From Heligmosomoides polygyrus polygyrus (lineage: Eukaryota > Nematoda > Chromadorea > Rhabditida > Heligmosomidae): a stretch of DNA of 64,000 bases. Position numbers and translations under genes: made by a program. The stretch is from positions 43,511,139 to 43,575,138 of the forward strand of contig OX377204.1 of assembly GCA_947396885.1 (NCBI GenBank), written 5' to 3'. Of the stretch, positions 10,950 to 23,000 are shown piece by piece (within the stretch, counting starts at the first letter, position 1; the number at the start of each line of letters is the position of its first letter). The notes under the pieces were generated by a model. The model was not told the DNA's origin. It saw only the letters and a program-made list of their open reading frames with translations, and ran no database searches.

Positions 10950-11099
10950 ATGGTTCCCTTCCGAACGGTGGTCGAGGCCGTCTGCAAGGCGAGCCGATTC
11001 AGTGTCCGTGGCCTTTCAAATTTCACTGTGGCGCTTCCGCTCGGCACTCCAGTCGTTAACCAGAATTTAGACATCACCATCCCAGACAACAAGGTTTTG
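10950..11099 (+). CDS. Glutamine synthetase exon 1 (50 codons, N-terminal extension)
   Basis: Starts at ATG in strong context (AGAATGG) and ends before GTGAGT at 11100, phase 0. The stretch [20 protein letters not shown] is basic with one acidic residue, resembling a mitochondrial presequence. The later part, ending [10 protein letters not shown], joins directly to ATYIWIDG of exon 2. No in-frame stop lies between the TAA at 10848 and the ATG. Confidence 0.75.
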
Positions 11100-14000
11100 G
11101 TGAGTTTCGGCTCGACTAAGGTCGATGAATGCTTCCACTTTCGCCATGCTCACTTGCGAATTCGTGCAGTGTCGGCGGGAGTATAACAGAACCCTCATTT
11201 CCTAAGCGTGGCTTATTTAGGCAACCTACATCTGGATAGATGGAACCGGCGAGAATCTTCGAGAAAAGACTCGAACTCTCGCGGGAGACCCCGGCTTGTC
11301 ATCAAGTATGTCCGCAAATTCTTCCATCTTTAGAATTCAACTTCTTCGGTTGCGCCTGGAAAATATGTGTAAAAAAGCATCGTGTAAGAAATTTGGACTT
11401 CCTCGGCTCTTGAACACTTCGCTGTTGAGGAAACAGGGATAACTTGCACAAATCACAGTTCAAAAGTCGAAGTTCGGCAGAACGTCCAGTTATCATTTAC
11501 TCAAAAAGCGCAAGAAAATTGTTGAATCCTATGAAGGTAGTTCCACTCTTTCAGATGAATTAAAGTGTGATGTCTTCAGCCTAACATAAAGCATTCCCTT
11601 TCAGAGTACCCACTCTGGAGTTTCGATGGATCATCAACCTATCAAGCAGCAAAAGGCGAAGATTCGGATATGCACTTAAAGGTTATTTATGATATATTTC
11701 ATACATTTCACGAGGTGACAGTCTTTCACGAGGTGACAGTGACGACTCATGAAACCTTTTTTCACAACTCCCGAGCACCAGTTGATCAACGACATACAAC
11801 ACCGAGATCTTCACAGCAGCGGTTCCGTAGATATCGTTCTCTCGCCATATTGACCCGGTCATTCCATCCGCCCATGATTTTGCCTCCTAATGACTTGTCA
11901 ACAACATTGTCATTTGGCTTCCCACACCTGACGTAATGGGTCACGGCGAGCGTCGTCGTCGTGCCCAGGTTGCTCGTTGTAAGCCGCATCTCCTGTTGTG
12001 TTCGCCTGATGGAGTTCGCTCTAGCGTTCATTGTGTGTTCGATCATGATTGACTGACAGAAGGGTCAGCCCATGTCTCGACCGCCTAGCAGAACGTGGTG
12101 AAAACGGTCGAGCGGTACGCCTGTTCAAGGGTCGGTGGGTGGGAAATCATCTCCCTTGAAGGTCGGGTTGGTCTACTGGATCTTCCTACCTCAGCAGACG
12201 CTTCCATGGAATTGGTCTTCATGCGAATTACTTGCGGTTCAAAGGGAAATGAATTCTATGCAAGACACTTCAATTGGGGGCTGCACTATGCGGAGTCATT
12301 GGAGAAATTGGGCCATTCAATTACTCACGAACCATTGTCGAATGAAGCAAAATTCGAGTGCTTCCAACACGCACGTCACTTCGTTTTATTGTCAGCCTTG
12401 TTTGAGACTTCGCTTTCCTTCAGAAGTCTCAAAAACGTTGGAAGGCTGGATCGAGTCTGAGTTCAGTAGCAAGTCTTGTGCATTTCAGAAAATGTGTGGA
12501 TTGCAGCTGTCACAGTCGCTGTGACTGAATGTGAATGTAGTTATTTCCAGCCTGTTGCCAGCTACCCGGACCCGTTTCTCGGCGGCAATCACAAACTGGT
12601 GCTGTGCGAAACACTGGATGCAGACCTCAAGCCAACGAGTTAGTACAGTTTCTACTCCACCTGACTCTACTCGTTTCCCTTACCCGGTATTTTGTTGTCG
12701 TTGGGCAGAATATAGGGAGCGAATGTTCGTTTACTTCCTTCCCTATGTTGTTGGAATGACTACGTTGCTGGTCCCACTTTCGCTCTCTCGGCTTTACTGT
12801 AGGAAATGTAGCATCGCTCTAGAGTTTCCCGAATGGAATTGAGCATATTGTAAAACTCCTCTCTTTTAAATAGTTTTCAGGAATATAAAAACTGAAACAA
12901 AATAGTTTTGTCTCCATTGTTATGAGTCGGAGCCAAACTGGACAGTTTTTCGTGGGCACAAGCTCATGCACGTCGACAGTACCATCAGAGCAGCAGCGGA
13001 GGCATCGCGGTGAATTAGACGAGATTCATCCTTGCTAGCAACCGCCCGACAAGATGTTGCAAGTTCATGCTGCGAGGAAGCACAGCTTATTTAGCCAACT
13101 GACTGTTTTCTGACTAAGATGCCCTTTGATTTGGTTGTTGAGTATCTGGTAATGACAGTTCCTGAAAATCGAAGAATTTGCCGCCGACTATCCCATCAGC
13201 AGTTACTAAGGTTTCGCACCTTTTTGAGAGCTCCGAAGTTAGTTAGTCTTATTCCTCATTGAAATTCGTACGCGACTGCTTCAACTGGTAGCCAAGAGGT
13301 CGCTATTCTCTACCGCTACCACTACAGCTCTGTATATTGTGGGTCAAATGCAGCTGCTCTTATCAGAGCCCTTGATGTGACTGCCATCAGTCGTTATTGA
13401 CAAGAGATCTGATGCATTACCACTTCCCATTCAGAGACGAATCACCGCAGCGCTTGTGAGAAGGTGATGAAGAAGATTGACAACATGAATCCCTGGTTCG
13501 GCATGGAGCAGGAGTACTTACTGCTGGATAGGGACGGCTATCCACTCGGATGGCCGAAGCACGGTTACCCGGCTCCTCAAGGTTAGTTGTAAGCCAATTT
13601 CTTTCCAGTAGCCAAGACCATACTGACCACTGGGCGTTCGGGTAACAGTAGTGTTAACAGCGGCAGTTTGGTAGGGATATCCGCCGTTTCAGTAGTACTT
13701 GCCTAGTTTGTCTGCATCGCAAGTTCCTACGCCTCCTAGCTCAGCTGCGATGAAGTTTTGTGGCGTATTTTAAAGATCAGGAAGGCGGATATTCCTCGTT
13801 ATGTTATGTAAATAGGTGAGTGTAGCGCAGTCGGAGGAGGTGCCAACTGTCGCGTGCACCCGATACCAGGTTTTTGGTTCGGATTTCCCTCCTAATCAAC
13901 CAAGCCTTCCATCGCTCGGGGTCGTTGAATTGGTACCAGACTTGTCTGGGCGTTGACTTGTTCATGGGGCACCGGTAGTCATTGTATGGCTAAATATGCA

Positions 14001-17000
14001 TTCAATTCGCCTCCTCGACATCCCGTAGAAGAATGCGTCATCCCAAAAGGGAATGAGCAACGCCGCCCTTTATACTCTTATCCTTTATGCTATGTAAATA
14101 CAGTGCTTGGGCCACGCATCTCAAGTGATTTCGGCAGTTGCTTGTCAGATAACGCAAACGTCATTCTCATAGGTTTTTATCAACCGAGGATTGCCTCTAT
14201 AACCTGGAACTCTCGTTGATGTAGAATTCTGACCATATAAAAGTGCTAGCAAAATTTTGCGTCAGAGCTGACAGAAGTGACCATGAAGTTACTCAATTTG
14301 ACCTATTGAGGATTATAGGGCATTGTCTGGGAAGGGCCATAGCGGTTTCCAAAGTTTTTGCGGACCTCTCGGTAGGTGAAAAATGACAAAAAGCCGTAGC
14401 GCTTTGATGCGGGCTGATGAAGACTGCCGAGTGGTTAGTGTTGTGGACTTGCAGGAAAGACGTCAGGGGTTCGTTTTCGGAGGTGGGCTCCGCACATCGT
14501 TTGGGGTGATTTTCAAATTTTTTCAACGTGAAGTGCCAAGCCATGCTTATCCTGCTTGCAGAGCTCTCGTTACATGATTTTCATACACGACCGCCCTTTG
14601 ATGGGTTGCACTTCTTCTGGAAATGTCTCTCATTGTAGTTTCATTTGAAAACACGATCGACAACTGCTGACTGACTTTCCTGAGCACGACAAAGCAGATC
14701 ACCACGTCGCTCTTGCTTTATAAGCTCGCATCGAAGCACTACGTTTTTTGCCATTGTTGACCTAGTCATTAGGGAAGCACCATAGTCCTTCTCAGACAAT
14801 GCCTTACAATTCACAATAGGTCATTCTGCATAACTCCACCGGTCACCTGATTGACGTTCCTCGTGAGCTTCTTGAACCTTCGTGTGATGTCTGCAGCTTT
14901 TGACGTTCAAGAAATTGGCTAATGGCTTTACTTCTTTCTCGAAAAGGTTCTTAACTGAAAAAGCCTCAAAATTTAGGCCAAACTCAAAGAGGCCAAGATT
15001 ACGATACAGCTCGCCAGCGATCCGCAGAGCTGCCATCATACGTATGTATGGTGACGATTGGTGCTGGATGAGCGGATATTTGCTCAACACTGTGATGTCA
15101 TTCATGGCTACCTTTAACCATGCAATTCGATGCTGATATAGTTAAGAACACTCTTTGCGGAACATATAGGAGCGCCGAAAGCAAAGGTCGTGGTCCATCC
15201 CCATTTGGGATGGACCACGCATTCTTCTGTTTCTGGCTATCTGGAGTATACTTGTGTCCTTCCAAAATTTTTTCGAATAAACGAAATATATTCGGTTTCA
15301 CGAAAAACCGAATATTCGAATAATGAATATATTCGAATTTTGGACCTTGTCGAATATTCGAATAATGAATATATTCGAATTTTGGGCCTCGTCGAATATT
15401 CGAATAATGAATATTTTCGAATTTTTGGCCTCATCGAATATTCGAATAATGAATATTTTCGAATTTTGGGTCTCATCGAATATTCGAATGATGAATATTT
15501 TCGAATTTTGGGCCTCACCGAATATTCGAATATTCGAATTTATTCGAATATTCATTCGAATTCGGTCCGAAGTATACGACAGATGTATTTGAATTGAAAG
15601 TCAAACTGAGCCCTATGCTAAATGCCTTTTTTCTAATTTCTTCTGTAAGATCGTGTCTTCAATTTCCAAATCCAAACTCTTCTAATCTTAATGAATTCCG
15701 ACCGTAACGCACAACTGACATAGTGCCACAAAATTTATCAATAGCGAATACTTTGGTTGAAATTGTAAGCATTCTACGGCTTCTAGCCACAAAATTTATC
15801 AATAAAGAATGCTTTGGTTGAAATAGTAGATATTCTACGGCTTCTAATGACCCTCTAAAGCAAATACAGAAATAAACGTAATCTCAAACATGACATGTTA
15901 TTTAAAGGCATTATGTTAATATGTATCTTCTGCTTCTTCTCCTGAGCGTTTAGTCCCGCGCAGGGTCCGCTGTTCTTGTGATCTGTCGCCACCTCATCCT
16001 ATCAAGGGCGTCATCTGCTGTGGCGCCGACTTCGGTGAGATCTCTCTTGATGACGTCCTTCCATCTTTTCCTTGGGGCTCCTCTCGGACGCTTACCGGGT
16101 GTCTCGAAATCTAGGGCCAATCTTGTGGGGTGATCCTCTGGTCTTCTGAGGACGTGTCCATACCACCTCAGGCGCTGCTCTCTCATCTTCAGCTGGATCG
16201 GGGTTGTCTTCATCACTGCCTTAACATCCTCGTTTCGCACCCTGTCCCGACGGGTCCATCCACATGCCCACCTCAGCATCCTCCTCTCCGCCGCGTGCAG
16301 TTGCCGCTCCTGCGCCTTACCCAGGGTTTCGTTTATCCGTCCCCTGACCGCCTGGTCCACACTTCCTTCATCGGATAGGTCACTTCCGAGGTAGCGGAAT
16401 TCTTCCACCTTCTCGTCCGTTTCCCCTTGGCAGTCTAGGATCGATCCAGCGCACTGCTCAGAGCTGATGAACTTCGTCTTCTTCACGTTCAGCCGTAGGC
16501 CGTTCTCTACGAGGGCTCTCTGCCACAGCTGCACCTTCTCCTCCAGCTCCTCCTGGTTGTCGGCTACTAGGGAGATGTCGTCCGCGTAGAGGATCGTTCT
16601 GAGAGGGCCTTCCTCAAGGTGGTTCACTATAGAGTCAAGCGTCAGCAGGAAGAGGAACGGGCTCAGAGCCGACCCTTGGTGTACCCCACTGTAATGTCCA
16701 CTTTCCTTGTCACCCCGTGTGGAGTTCGTATCACCGCTTTCGAGCCTTCGTACATGTCCCTTATGACCGTGATCAGGCGTTCCGGGACACCCCTCCCTCG
16801 AAGGGCATTCCAGATTACGGCCTGAGCTAGCCTGTCGTAGGCCTTCTTCAGGTCCAGGAATGCCAGGTAGCAGGGTTTTCGTTTCTCCCGATATTTCTCC
16901 ATCACCTGACGAGCGATGAAGATGGCGTCTGTGATGGACCTCTCAGGCATGAAGCCCCACTGCACCTGGGAGATGGGTACCATCTCCCTCAGCCTTGAGT

Positions 17001-20000
17001 CGACCAGTCGTTCGTAGATCTTCATCGTGTGTGAGATCAGTTTGATCCCTCGATAGTTGGAGCATTCGGAAGCGTCTCCCTTCTGCTTGAAGATGGGGAC
17101 TATGGTGCTGTTCCTCCAGTCATCCGGCATCTTACCTTCTTTCGTGATCCTGTTGAGGAACTGCGTCAGCCATTGATTCCGAGGTTCCCAAGCACCTTCT
17201 AAGGCTCTACTGGCACACCGTCAGGCCCTGCTGCCTTTCCGAGTTTCATCTTCCCTTTGGCCTTGCGAACCTCTTCTTGTGTCCAGGGTGGAATGGGTCC
17301 TTCCGTTGGTTGTTCTTCCTCGGCGTGCCGACGAGGGAACTCGTCGTTCAGGAGTTCCTTGAAGTACTCCTCCCATCTCTCTCTGACCTCGGCCGGCTTC
17401 CGTAGTATCCTACCGTCAGCACTCTTCACAGTCTTCACTACTCGAATGTCGAGGCTAGCTCTACGACGTGCCTTGGCCAGGCGGATGGCGAACTTCTCTC
17501 CCTCTGGCCCGTTTAGTTTCTCGTACAGGGCATCCATTTCCGCGTTCTTTGCCTTCGCTACAGCTGTTTTTGCCAGCCTCTTCAGCTTCCTGTAGGCTGT
17601 GAGATGCTCGGGTGCCCTCGTCTTCTGCCACAGCTTGTAGGCCTCCTTCTTCCTCTTCACCGCAGCCTGCACCTCTTCTTTCCAGAACCATGCCGATTTA
17701 TCCCCTCTGGTTCCGCCCTTTGTTTCTCCCAGGGTTTCCTTGGCACATCTCAGGATTGTTTGGGCTACCCTCCTCCAGGTCTCATTCACGGGACCAGCTG
17801 CATCTGGAAGGCCTGCTTCGAGCACTGCCCTTCGCAGCTCGTTCCGCTCTGAACCCCGCAGTCTCCACCATCGGATCCTTGGTTCCGTCCTCACTTTGGG
17901 CCTGCTGGGTAGAGTTATGCTAAGGTCGGCTACCAAGGGTCTATGCTGTGATGCCACGTCTTCTCCCGGAATGACCTTCACATCCCGGACTGTTTTCAGG
18001 ACAGCCCTTCGAACCAGGATGTGGTCGACTTCCGTCCTTCTTCCTCCGCTAGCATAGGTCACCTTCTGGCTCTCCCTCTTCGCGAAGAAGGTGCTACACA
18101 CAGCCAGGTCGTGGGCGATAGCCAGATCCAGAATTCGTTCTCCATTCGGGTTTATCAGGCCGATCCCTTTACCTCCATGAACCCTTTCCACTCCTCTTCT
18201 GCCACTCCCCACATGCCCGTTCATGTCCCCTGCTATGGAGAGGTAGTCGCCTTCTGGTACGGACCTTATGGCTTCCTAGAGCGAGAGATAGAAGTCATCC
18301 TTGTCGTGCTCGGAGCATCCGGTCTGCGGAGCGTAGACAGACATGATGGTCCAGTAACCCTCCTTCGTGTCCAGCCGCTGTGACATGATGCGGTCGTTTA
18401 TTCTTTGGACAGCCGCTACTGAATCCTTGAGGGACTCCGCGACAGCTATCCCTACCCCGTTCCGGTTGGTGTCCTCTCCGTTGTAGTACAGCATGACCCC
18501 TTCTCCGATGTCCCTTGCTTTCGCCCCTTTCCATCGCGTTTCCTGCAGACACAGGACTTGTGTCCTTCTGCGCTTCATCAGGTCAATCACTTCCCTAGAT
18601 CTTCCGGTCAGCGTTCCCACATTCAGAGTCCCCAGTCGAACTAGCTTCTTTAGCCGAGGTCGTTCGGCTCTCGGTAGCCTTCGCATACTGACCACAGAAC
18701 TCGAGCGGGGTTCTGTGCGCCACTTCTGGGTGACGTCCTAGCCTTTACACTGATTCTATTGCGACTTGTGATCATGGTTTTGTGACGAGGTTTCACCATC
18801 AGCCGGCCTGTAAGCCTGAGCCTGAGATGGAACCGTTGCCATTTTTGCAATTTTTGCAGGGCATGGCGTGCCGGAGCCGGGAGTCGAACCTGTGACCGTT
18901 TGTGCATGAAACTACCCTACTAACCACTAGGCTAACTCGGCATTATGTTAATATGTATATGATGTTTTATGTTACAAACCCGGACAAGAAAAAACAACAA
19001 TTGAGTGAGGAAACACCTCGTCGTTGAGCTGAGAAATAAGGTCTCCTACAAGTGAATCACAGAAAAGGACTTTGAGAAGGATGAATGATGCTGTGGCAAT
19101 TTGGGGTGAGATCGCAGCCAGTCTATATCCTTCCGACTGAGAAGATGAATGCCAAGTAGTCCGCCCATGCGACACTTTTCAAACGGTACGACTGGAAGAT
19201 GGTCTCCCAGACACATATTACTATTGACCAAAAGATCGCTCCTATGACACTCAGCGTGACATACTTCCGATTGGTATTGGTGGCCGGTGATTGCGGTCGA
19301 AGAAAGCCCCAACCAAAGAACCAGATTGTGTTCCTAAGCCACACCAACGGTAGACCAAACAAACCGAAAATGAAGTACTTTCGACAGAGGTCGACCTTGC
19401 CCGCATCATTCATGTTTCTCGAGTCCATCGGTCGGTCTTCAAGCTTAGGTAATTAAACATGTTTCCAATTTCGAATAATTTCATGGCTACATATGAAATA
19501 TGTATATCAAACGATAGAGCTCGAGCTGCTGAGCTCAAATATATCCTTGGTTTTTCATATACTTGACTTTAGGCGAGTTATATCCAGAAGGCGCAAAAAC
19601 TGACACCCAGTAGTCTATCTCAGTAGCGTCGAATATATTCGAATATACTCGAATTTTGGGGCACGTCGAATAGTCGAATAACGAATATATTCGAATTTTG
19701 GACCTTGTCGAATATTCGAATAATGAATATTTTCGAATTTTGGGCCTCACCGAATATTCGAATAATGAATATTCGAATATTCGAATTTATTCGAATATTC
19801 ATTCGAAATTATTCGATTCGGTCCGAAGTATAATCTGGAGGTCAATTATCTCAATACAAGTGCGAGACACGCCTAACGGCGTGTCTCGCACTTGCGCGCT
19901 TCGCGCGACTTTGCACCAACACTGATCTAAAGAAGGTAGCTTTTGTCAAACTCAAAATTCACTAACATCTAGGATCTGCTGCGTACTTCATCGGCATCAA

Positions 20001-23000
20001 GCCGTTCACCACTTCGGTACCTTTCATCATAGACATTTTCTCCACACCGTCCCGTAACATCATTGGTTTGTGCTGCGAAGAACTTCGGCCCCTCCACTGT
20101 GTACACGTCTTCCGAATCCGGGCGCCAGCTTCCCCCTCACTCGTTTCTCCGCCTTTACTGGTCTTCCCCCCCCCCCCACCTTCCTGGTCCCAACCCCTGG
20201 CCCACTTCCTTGTTTTCACCATTGACCCCCTACTGGTCTCTTCTTGCTGGCTTCCCCGCCCTGGTCCCTCCTTCAGGTTGTTCCTTTCCTTCCTGGACAC
20301 TCACCTGGTTCACTCTAAAGGGCCCTTACTTCCCTTCTCCACCACTCTAGTGGTCCTACCATGCTCAAGGCAGACGTCAGTGACACGTATTCAGAATCAA
20401 ACGCTCAGAAACGCGCGCAGACGCCGCTGAGTCAAGCAGGGGAGGGCTGCGCTTCCTCTGCTGCAACATCCCACGTTAAACGGCAAACGTTGCCCGTGAG
20501 AGGTACGCAAAGGCGTATCTCGCGCGGGTGAAATTTTCCGTTCAACGTGGGATAATGCTGAATTCTGGATGCGGCCGCTCGTCGTACGACGACGGTGTCA
20601 CCTCTTTTGACTCCGTATGCTTGTTGCGCGACGAAGGGGATCCGTATTCTGGATTCAGACGCTCAGAAGCGCGCGCAGATGTCGCTGCGTCAAGCAGGAG
20701 GAGGTTGTGCTTCCTCTGCTGCAGCAGTAAAGTTCTCCGTTCAACATGGGATAGTGCTGAGTTCTGAAATGCGGCCGGTCGTCGTGCGACGATGATGTGG
20801 CCTTTGCTTCCTTTATTTTCGCTTCTTCTGGGTTCCATGAGATTGCGCGTGCTTCCATAAGGCGTATCTCAGCCAGGCTCCCAACCTGAGTGAGATACGC
20901 CTCACCATCTACAGGGCAGGGAGCTAACTCAATTATATAGTGGTAGATTTGCCTATAGAGTGACTCTTGTCAGTGTTTGTCTATTCCTGACAATCACGCA
21001 CCAATCACCGAACCCGGAGGAAGGAAGGCTTGGTTGGCCTACGCGGGACTGAAAGGAAAAGCCCTGATTCGGCGTGAATGCGACAGCCGGAGCCGAATTG
21101 CTTCATGCGCCGACGAAAAATGATACGGCCACCCAAATTTCACCTGACCTCAAAGGACCGCTTCTGGCTGAATGTTTTACAATTAATCTTCAGCGATCGC
21201 AGTAGTAGTTCAAACCGGATGTTTTGCCACCCCAGAGGTAAAGATGCATGCAACCACTACTGAAGAACCAAGAGTTTACTGAGGTGCATGGAACAGTTCG
21301 GGTGTTTAGCGCGCTGGAAGACTTAGGTTTTCTAACGCCGCTTCATTACAAACTGAGAGACTTTACTGCAGCTAACGGAATAGGGGCCTGATGACCGCTC
21401 AAACAGTGCCTACATTTCTGGAGCCCCAACTAGAGACCGTCCATGTTCGCCCGACTCTCTCTATCTCTCTTTTGTCCTTCAACTTTGTTTTGCATAAACG
21501 ATTTCAGGCCCGTACTACTGTGGTGTTGGTGCGAACAAGGTGTTCGGACGAGAAATCGTCAACGCTCACTACCGCGCATGTCTCCACGCGGGCCTGGCCA
21601 TATTCGGAATTAACGCTGGTATGAAGCCGTCTTGTATTTCCATTCCAACGAGGCCGTGGTCTCGTGCAGAGTCGATCTGAAAAAGAAGAACAAGACCCAC
21701 TCGTCTGCGTTAAGTCTACGGGAGCTGTCAATCTTTTCCCCATACCGGTGTCTACACAAATTAAACCAGTTTTTGTCCTTCAACTTTTTCTGCGTTAGCC
21801 AGCTAACAGGCAGTAGCTAAATTTTTTGGAAGTCATTACAGAGTGCAATTTCTTATATGCTGGTTGGGCTTCTGGATGAATGGCTGAAAGATGACGTGGT
21901 GGCAGCCGCTTCAGGCGATGTTTCGTTGCCAGTCGAGCGTCAACTTTTTTTGTTGCGGATGGGTATAAGGACAATGATTCGAGCTAATGCGTTGTAACTA
22001 TAGGTGGAAGGTACATAAAGCATTGGTCACAGCTCCGTGGTCAAATGCAAGTTTCTTTAGGAACCTGTTGGAATACCTGATTAGAATTAGTTGTAGTCCT
22101 ATTGCAGAGGTGACACCTGGCCAGTGGGAGTTCCAGCTGGGCACCTGCAGGGGAATTGCGATGGGTGACGAACTGTGGATGGCTCGCTACCTCCTCCACC
22201 GAGTTGCCGAGCAGTTTGGCGTCTCCGTTACATTCCATCCGAAGCCACAGGTTTGCATGTTTTTTGGGGCGATATGTGACTTCTCAGCTCTACTTTGTGT
22301 GCCCAGAGATAAAAGTCGAAGTACGACCACATTCCTGCAGTGGCAGGCGTCAATCAAAGAGCACACTGAAAGAAAAGCAAAGCATGGGAGTGGTCTCCTT
22401 AACCATGCTAGCTGCAGAGCTGAGCTCTAAAAGTCCGATTTGTTAACAACTTCACCAGCGATCCATCCTTCTCCTTTTGGTCATTCTGGCGTTCATTCGA
22501 AGCACGAAGACTGGATACCGAGGCATTGCAGACAAACTGGGTTGCATCACTGTAATGTTTTATATCTATATGGAAAACCTGAAGTGATTAGATAATGCTC
22601 ATAAAGGATGCTCAGATGGAGGAGGGACATAGAGAATTCAGAGAAATTGCCATCTACTATCCTTGAATGACGTTGAAAACGCGCCGTGATCCGTCGGCAA
22701 TGGAGAGTATCACTCCCCCCCCCCCCCCCCCTCCTGAAGCGCTCACCGACGGAGCGCGGAAGTATACCATGTGCCAAGACAAGTCTGAAGAAACAAAATT
22801 GATGTTAATGCATCTCCAACAGCTGTTAAGTCAGCTGTTAACTCTACATCTGATCTGCAGAAGAAAACATGCCTTATAAAAGTGATGAAGGACAGCGTTA
22901 ATCAATCCTTTCGCGCTAGGCGCGACACACTCTAGTTCTGCGAGATGGAAGAAGCTTGCATGCGGCTTGGTCCAGGCAATGACTTATGGTGGCTGGCGGG

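Larger units (their letters stand above)
15927..18938 (-). mobile_element. Full-length non-LTR retrotransposon (LINE family L1x), with 20-bp target duplication and tRNA-like 5' end
   Basis: The 3.0 kb element is flanked by perfect direct repeats GGCATTATGTTAATATGTAT at 15907-15926 and 18939-18958. On the minus strand it starts with a tRNA-like segment (about 18865-18938), then a leader, then an endonuclease-reverse transcriptase frame (about 18686 to 15950), and ends in a short GGAGAAGAAG-type tail. The frame is broken in three places (TAG at 18276-18278; frameshift with stops near 17165-17200; one-base shift near 16682) and lacks about 40 codons present in the copy at 38055-39315. It lies antisense in intron 5 of glutamine synthetase. 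Clade: RTE-like endonuclease-reverse transcriptase, inferred from motifs. Confidence 0.93.

Noticed and set aside
10621..11070. 149-codon + strand frame overlapping glutamine synthetase exon 1
   Set aside because: It is out of frame with the exon; its sequence matches no family and it crosses the likely promoter.
12095..12524. Two overlapping 121- and 129-codon + strand frames inside intron 3 of glutamine synthetase
   Set aside because: They lie between well-supported exons 3 and 4, would disrupt the reading frame and resemble no known protein.
15309..15575. CRISPR-like array
   Set aside because: The 42-bp units are contiguous with no unique spacers, and the genome is eukaryotic.
15190..15597. 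Long frames with repeated [15 protein letters not shown] peptides on both strands
   Set aside because: By-product of a 42-bp tandem repeat, a multiple of three without stops; not a protein-coding gene.
16130..18741. Long + strand frames over the LINE at 15.9-18.9 kb
   Set aside because: Shadows of the GC-rich reverse transcriptase and endonuclease frames on the minus strand.
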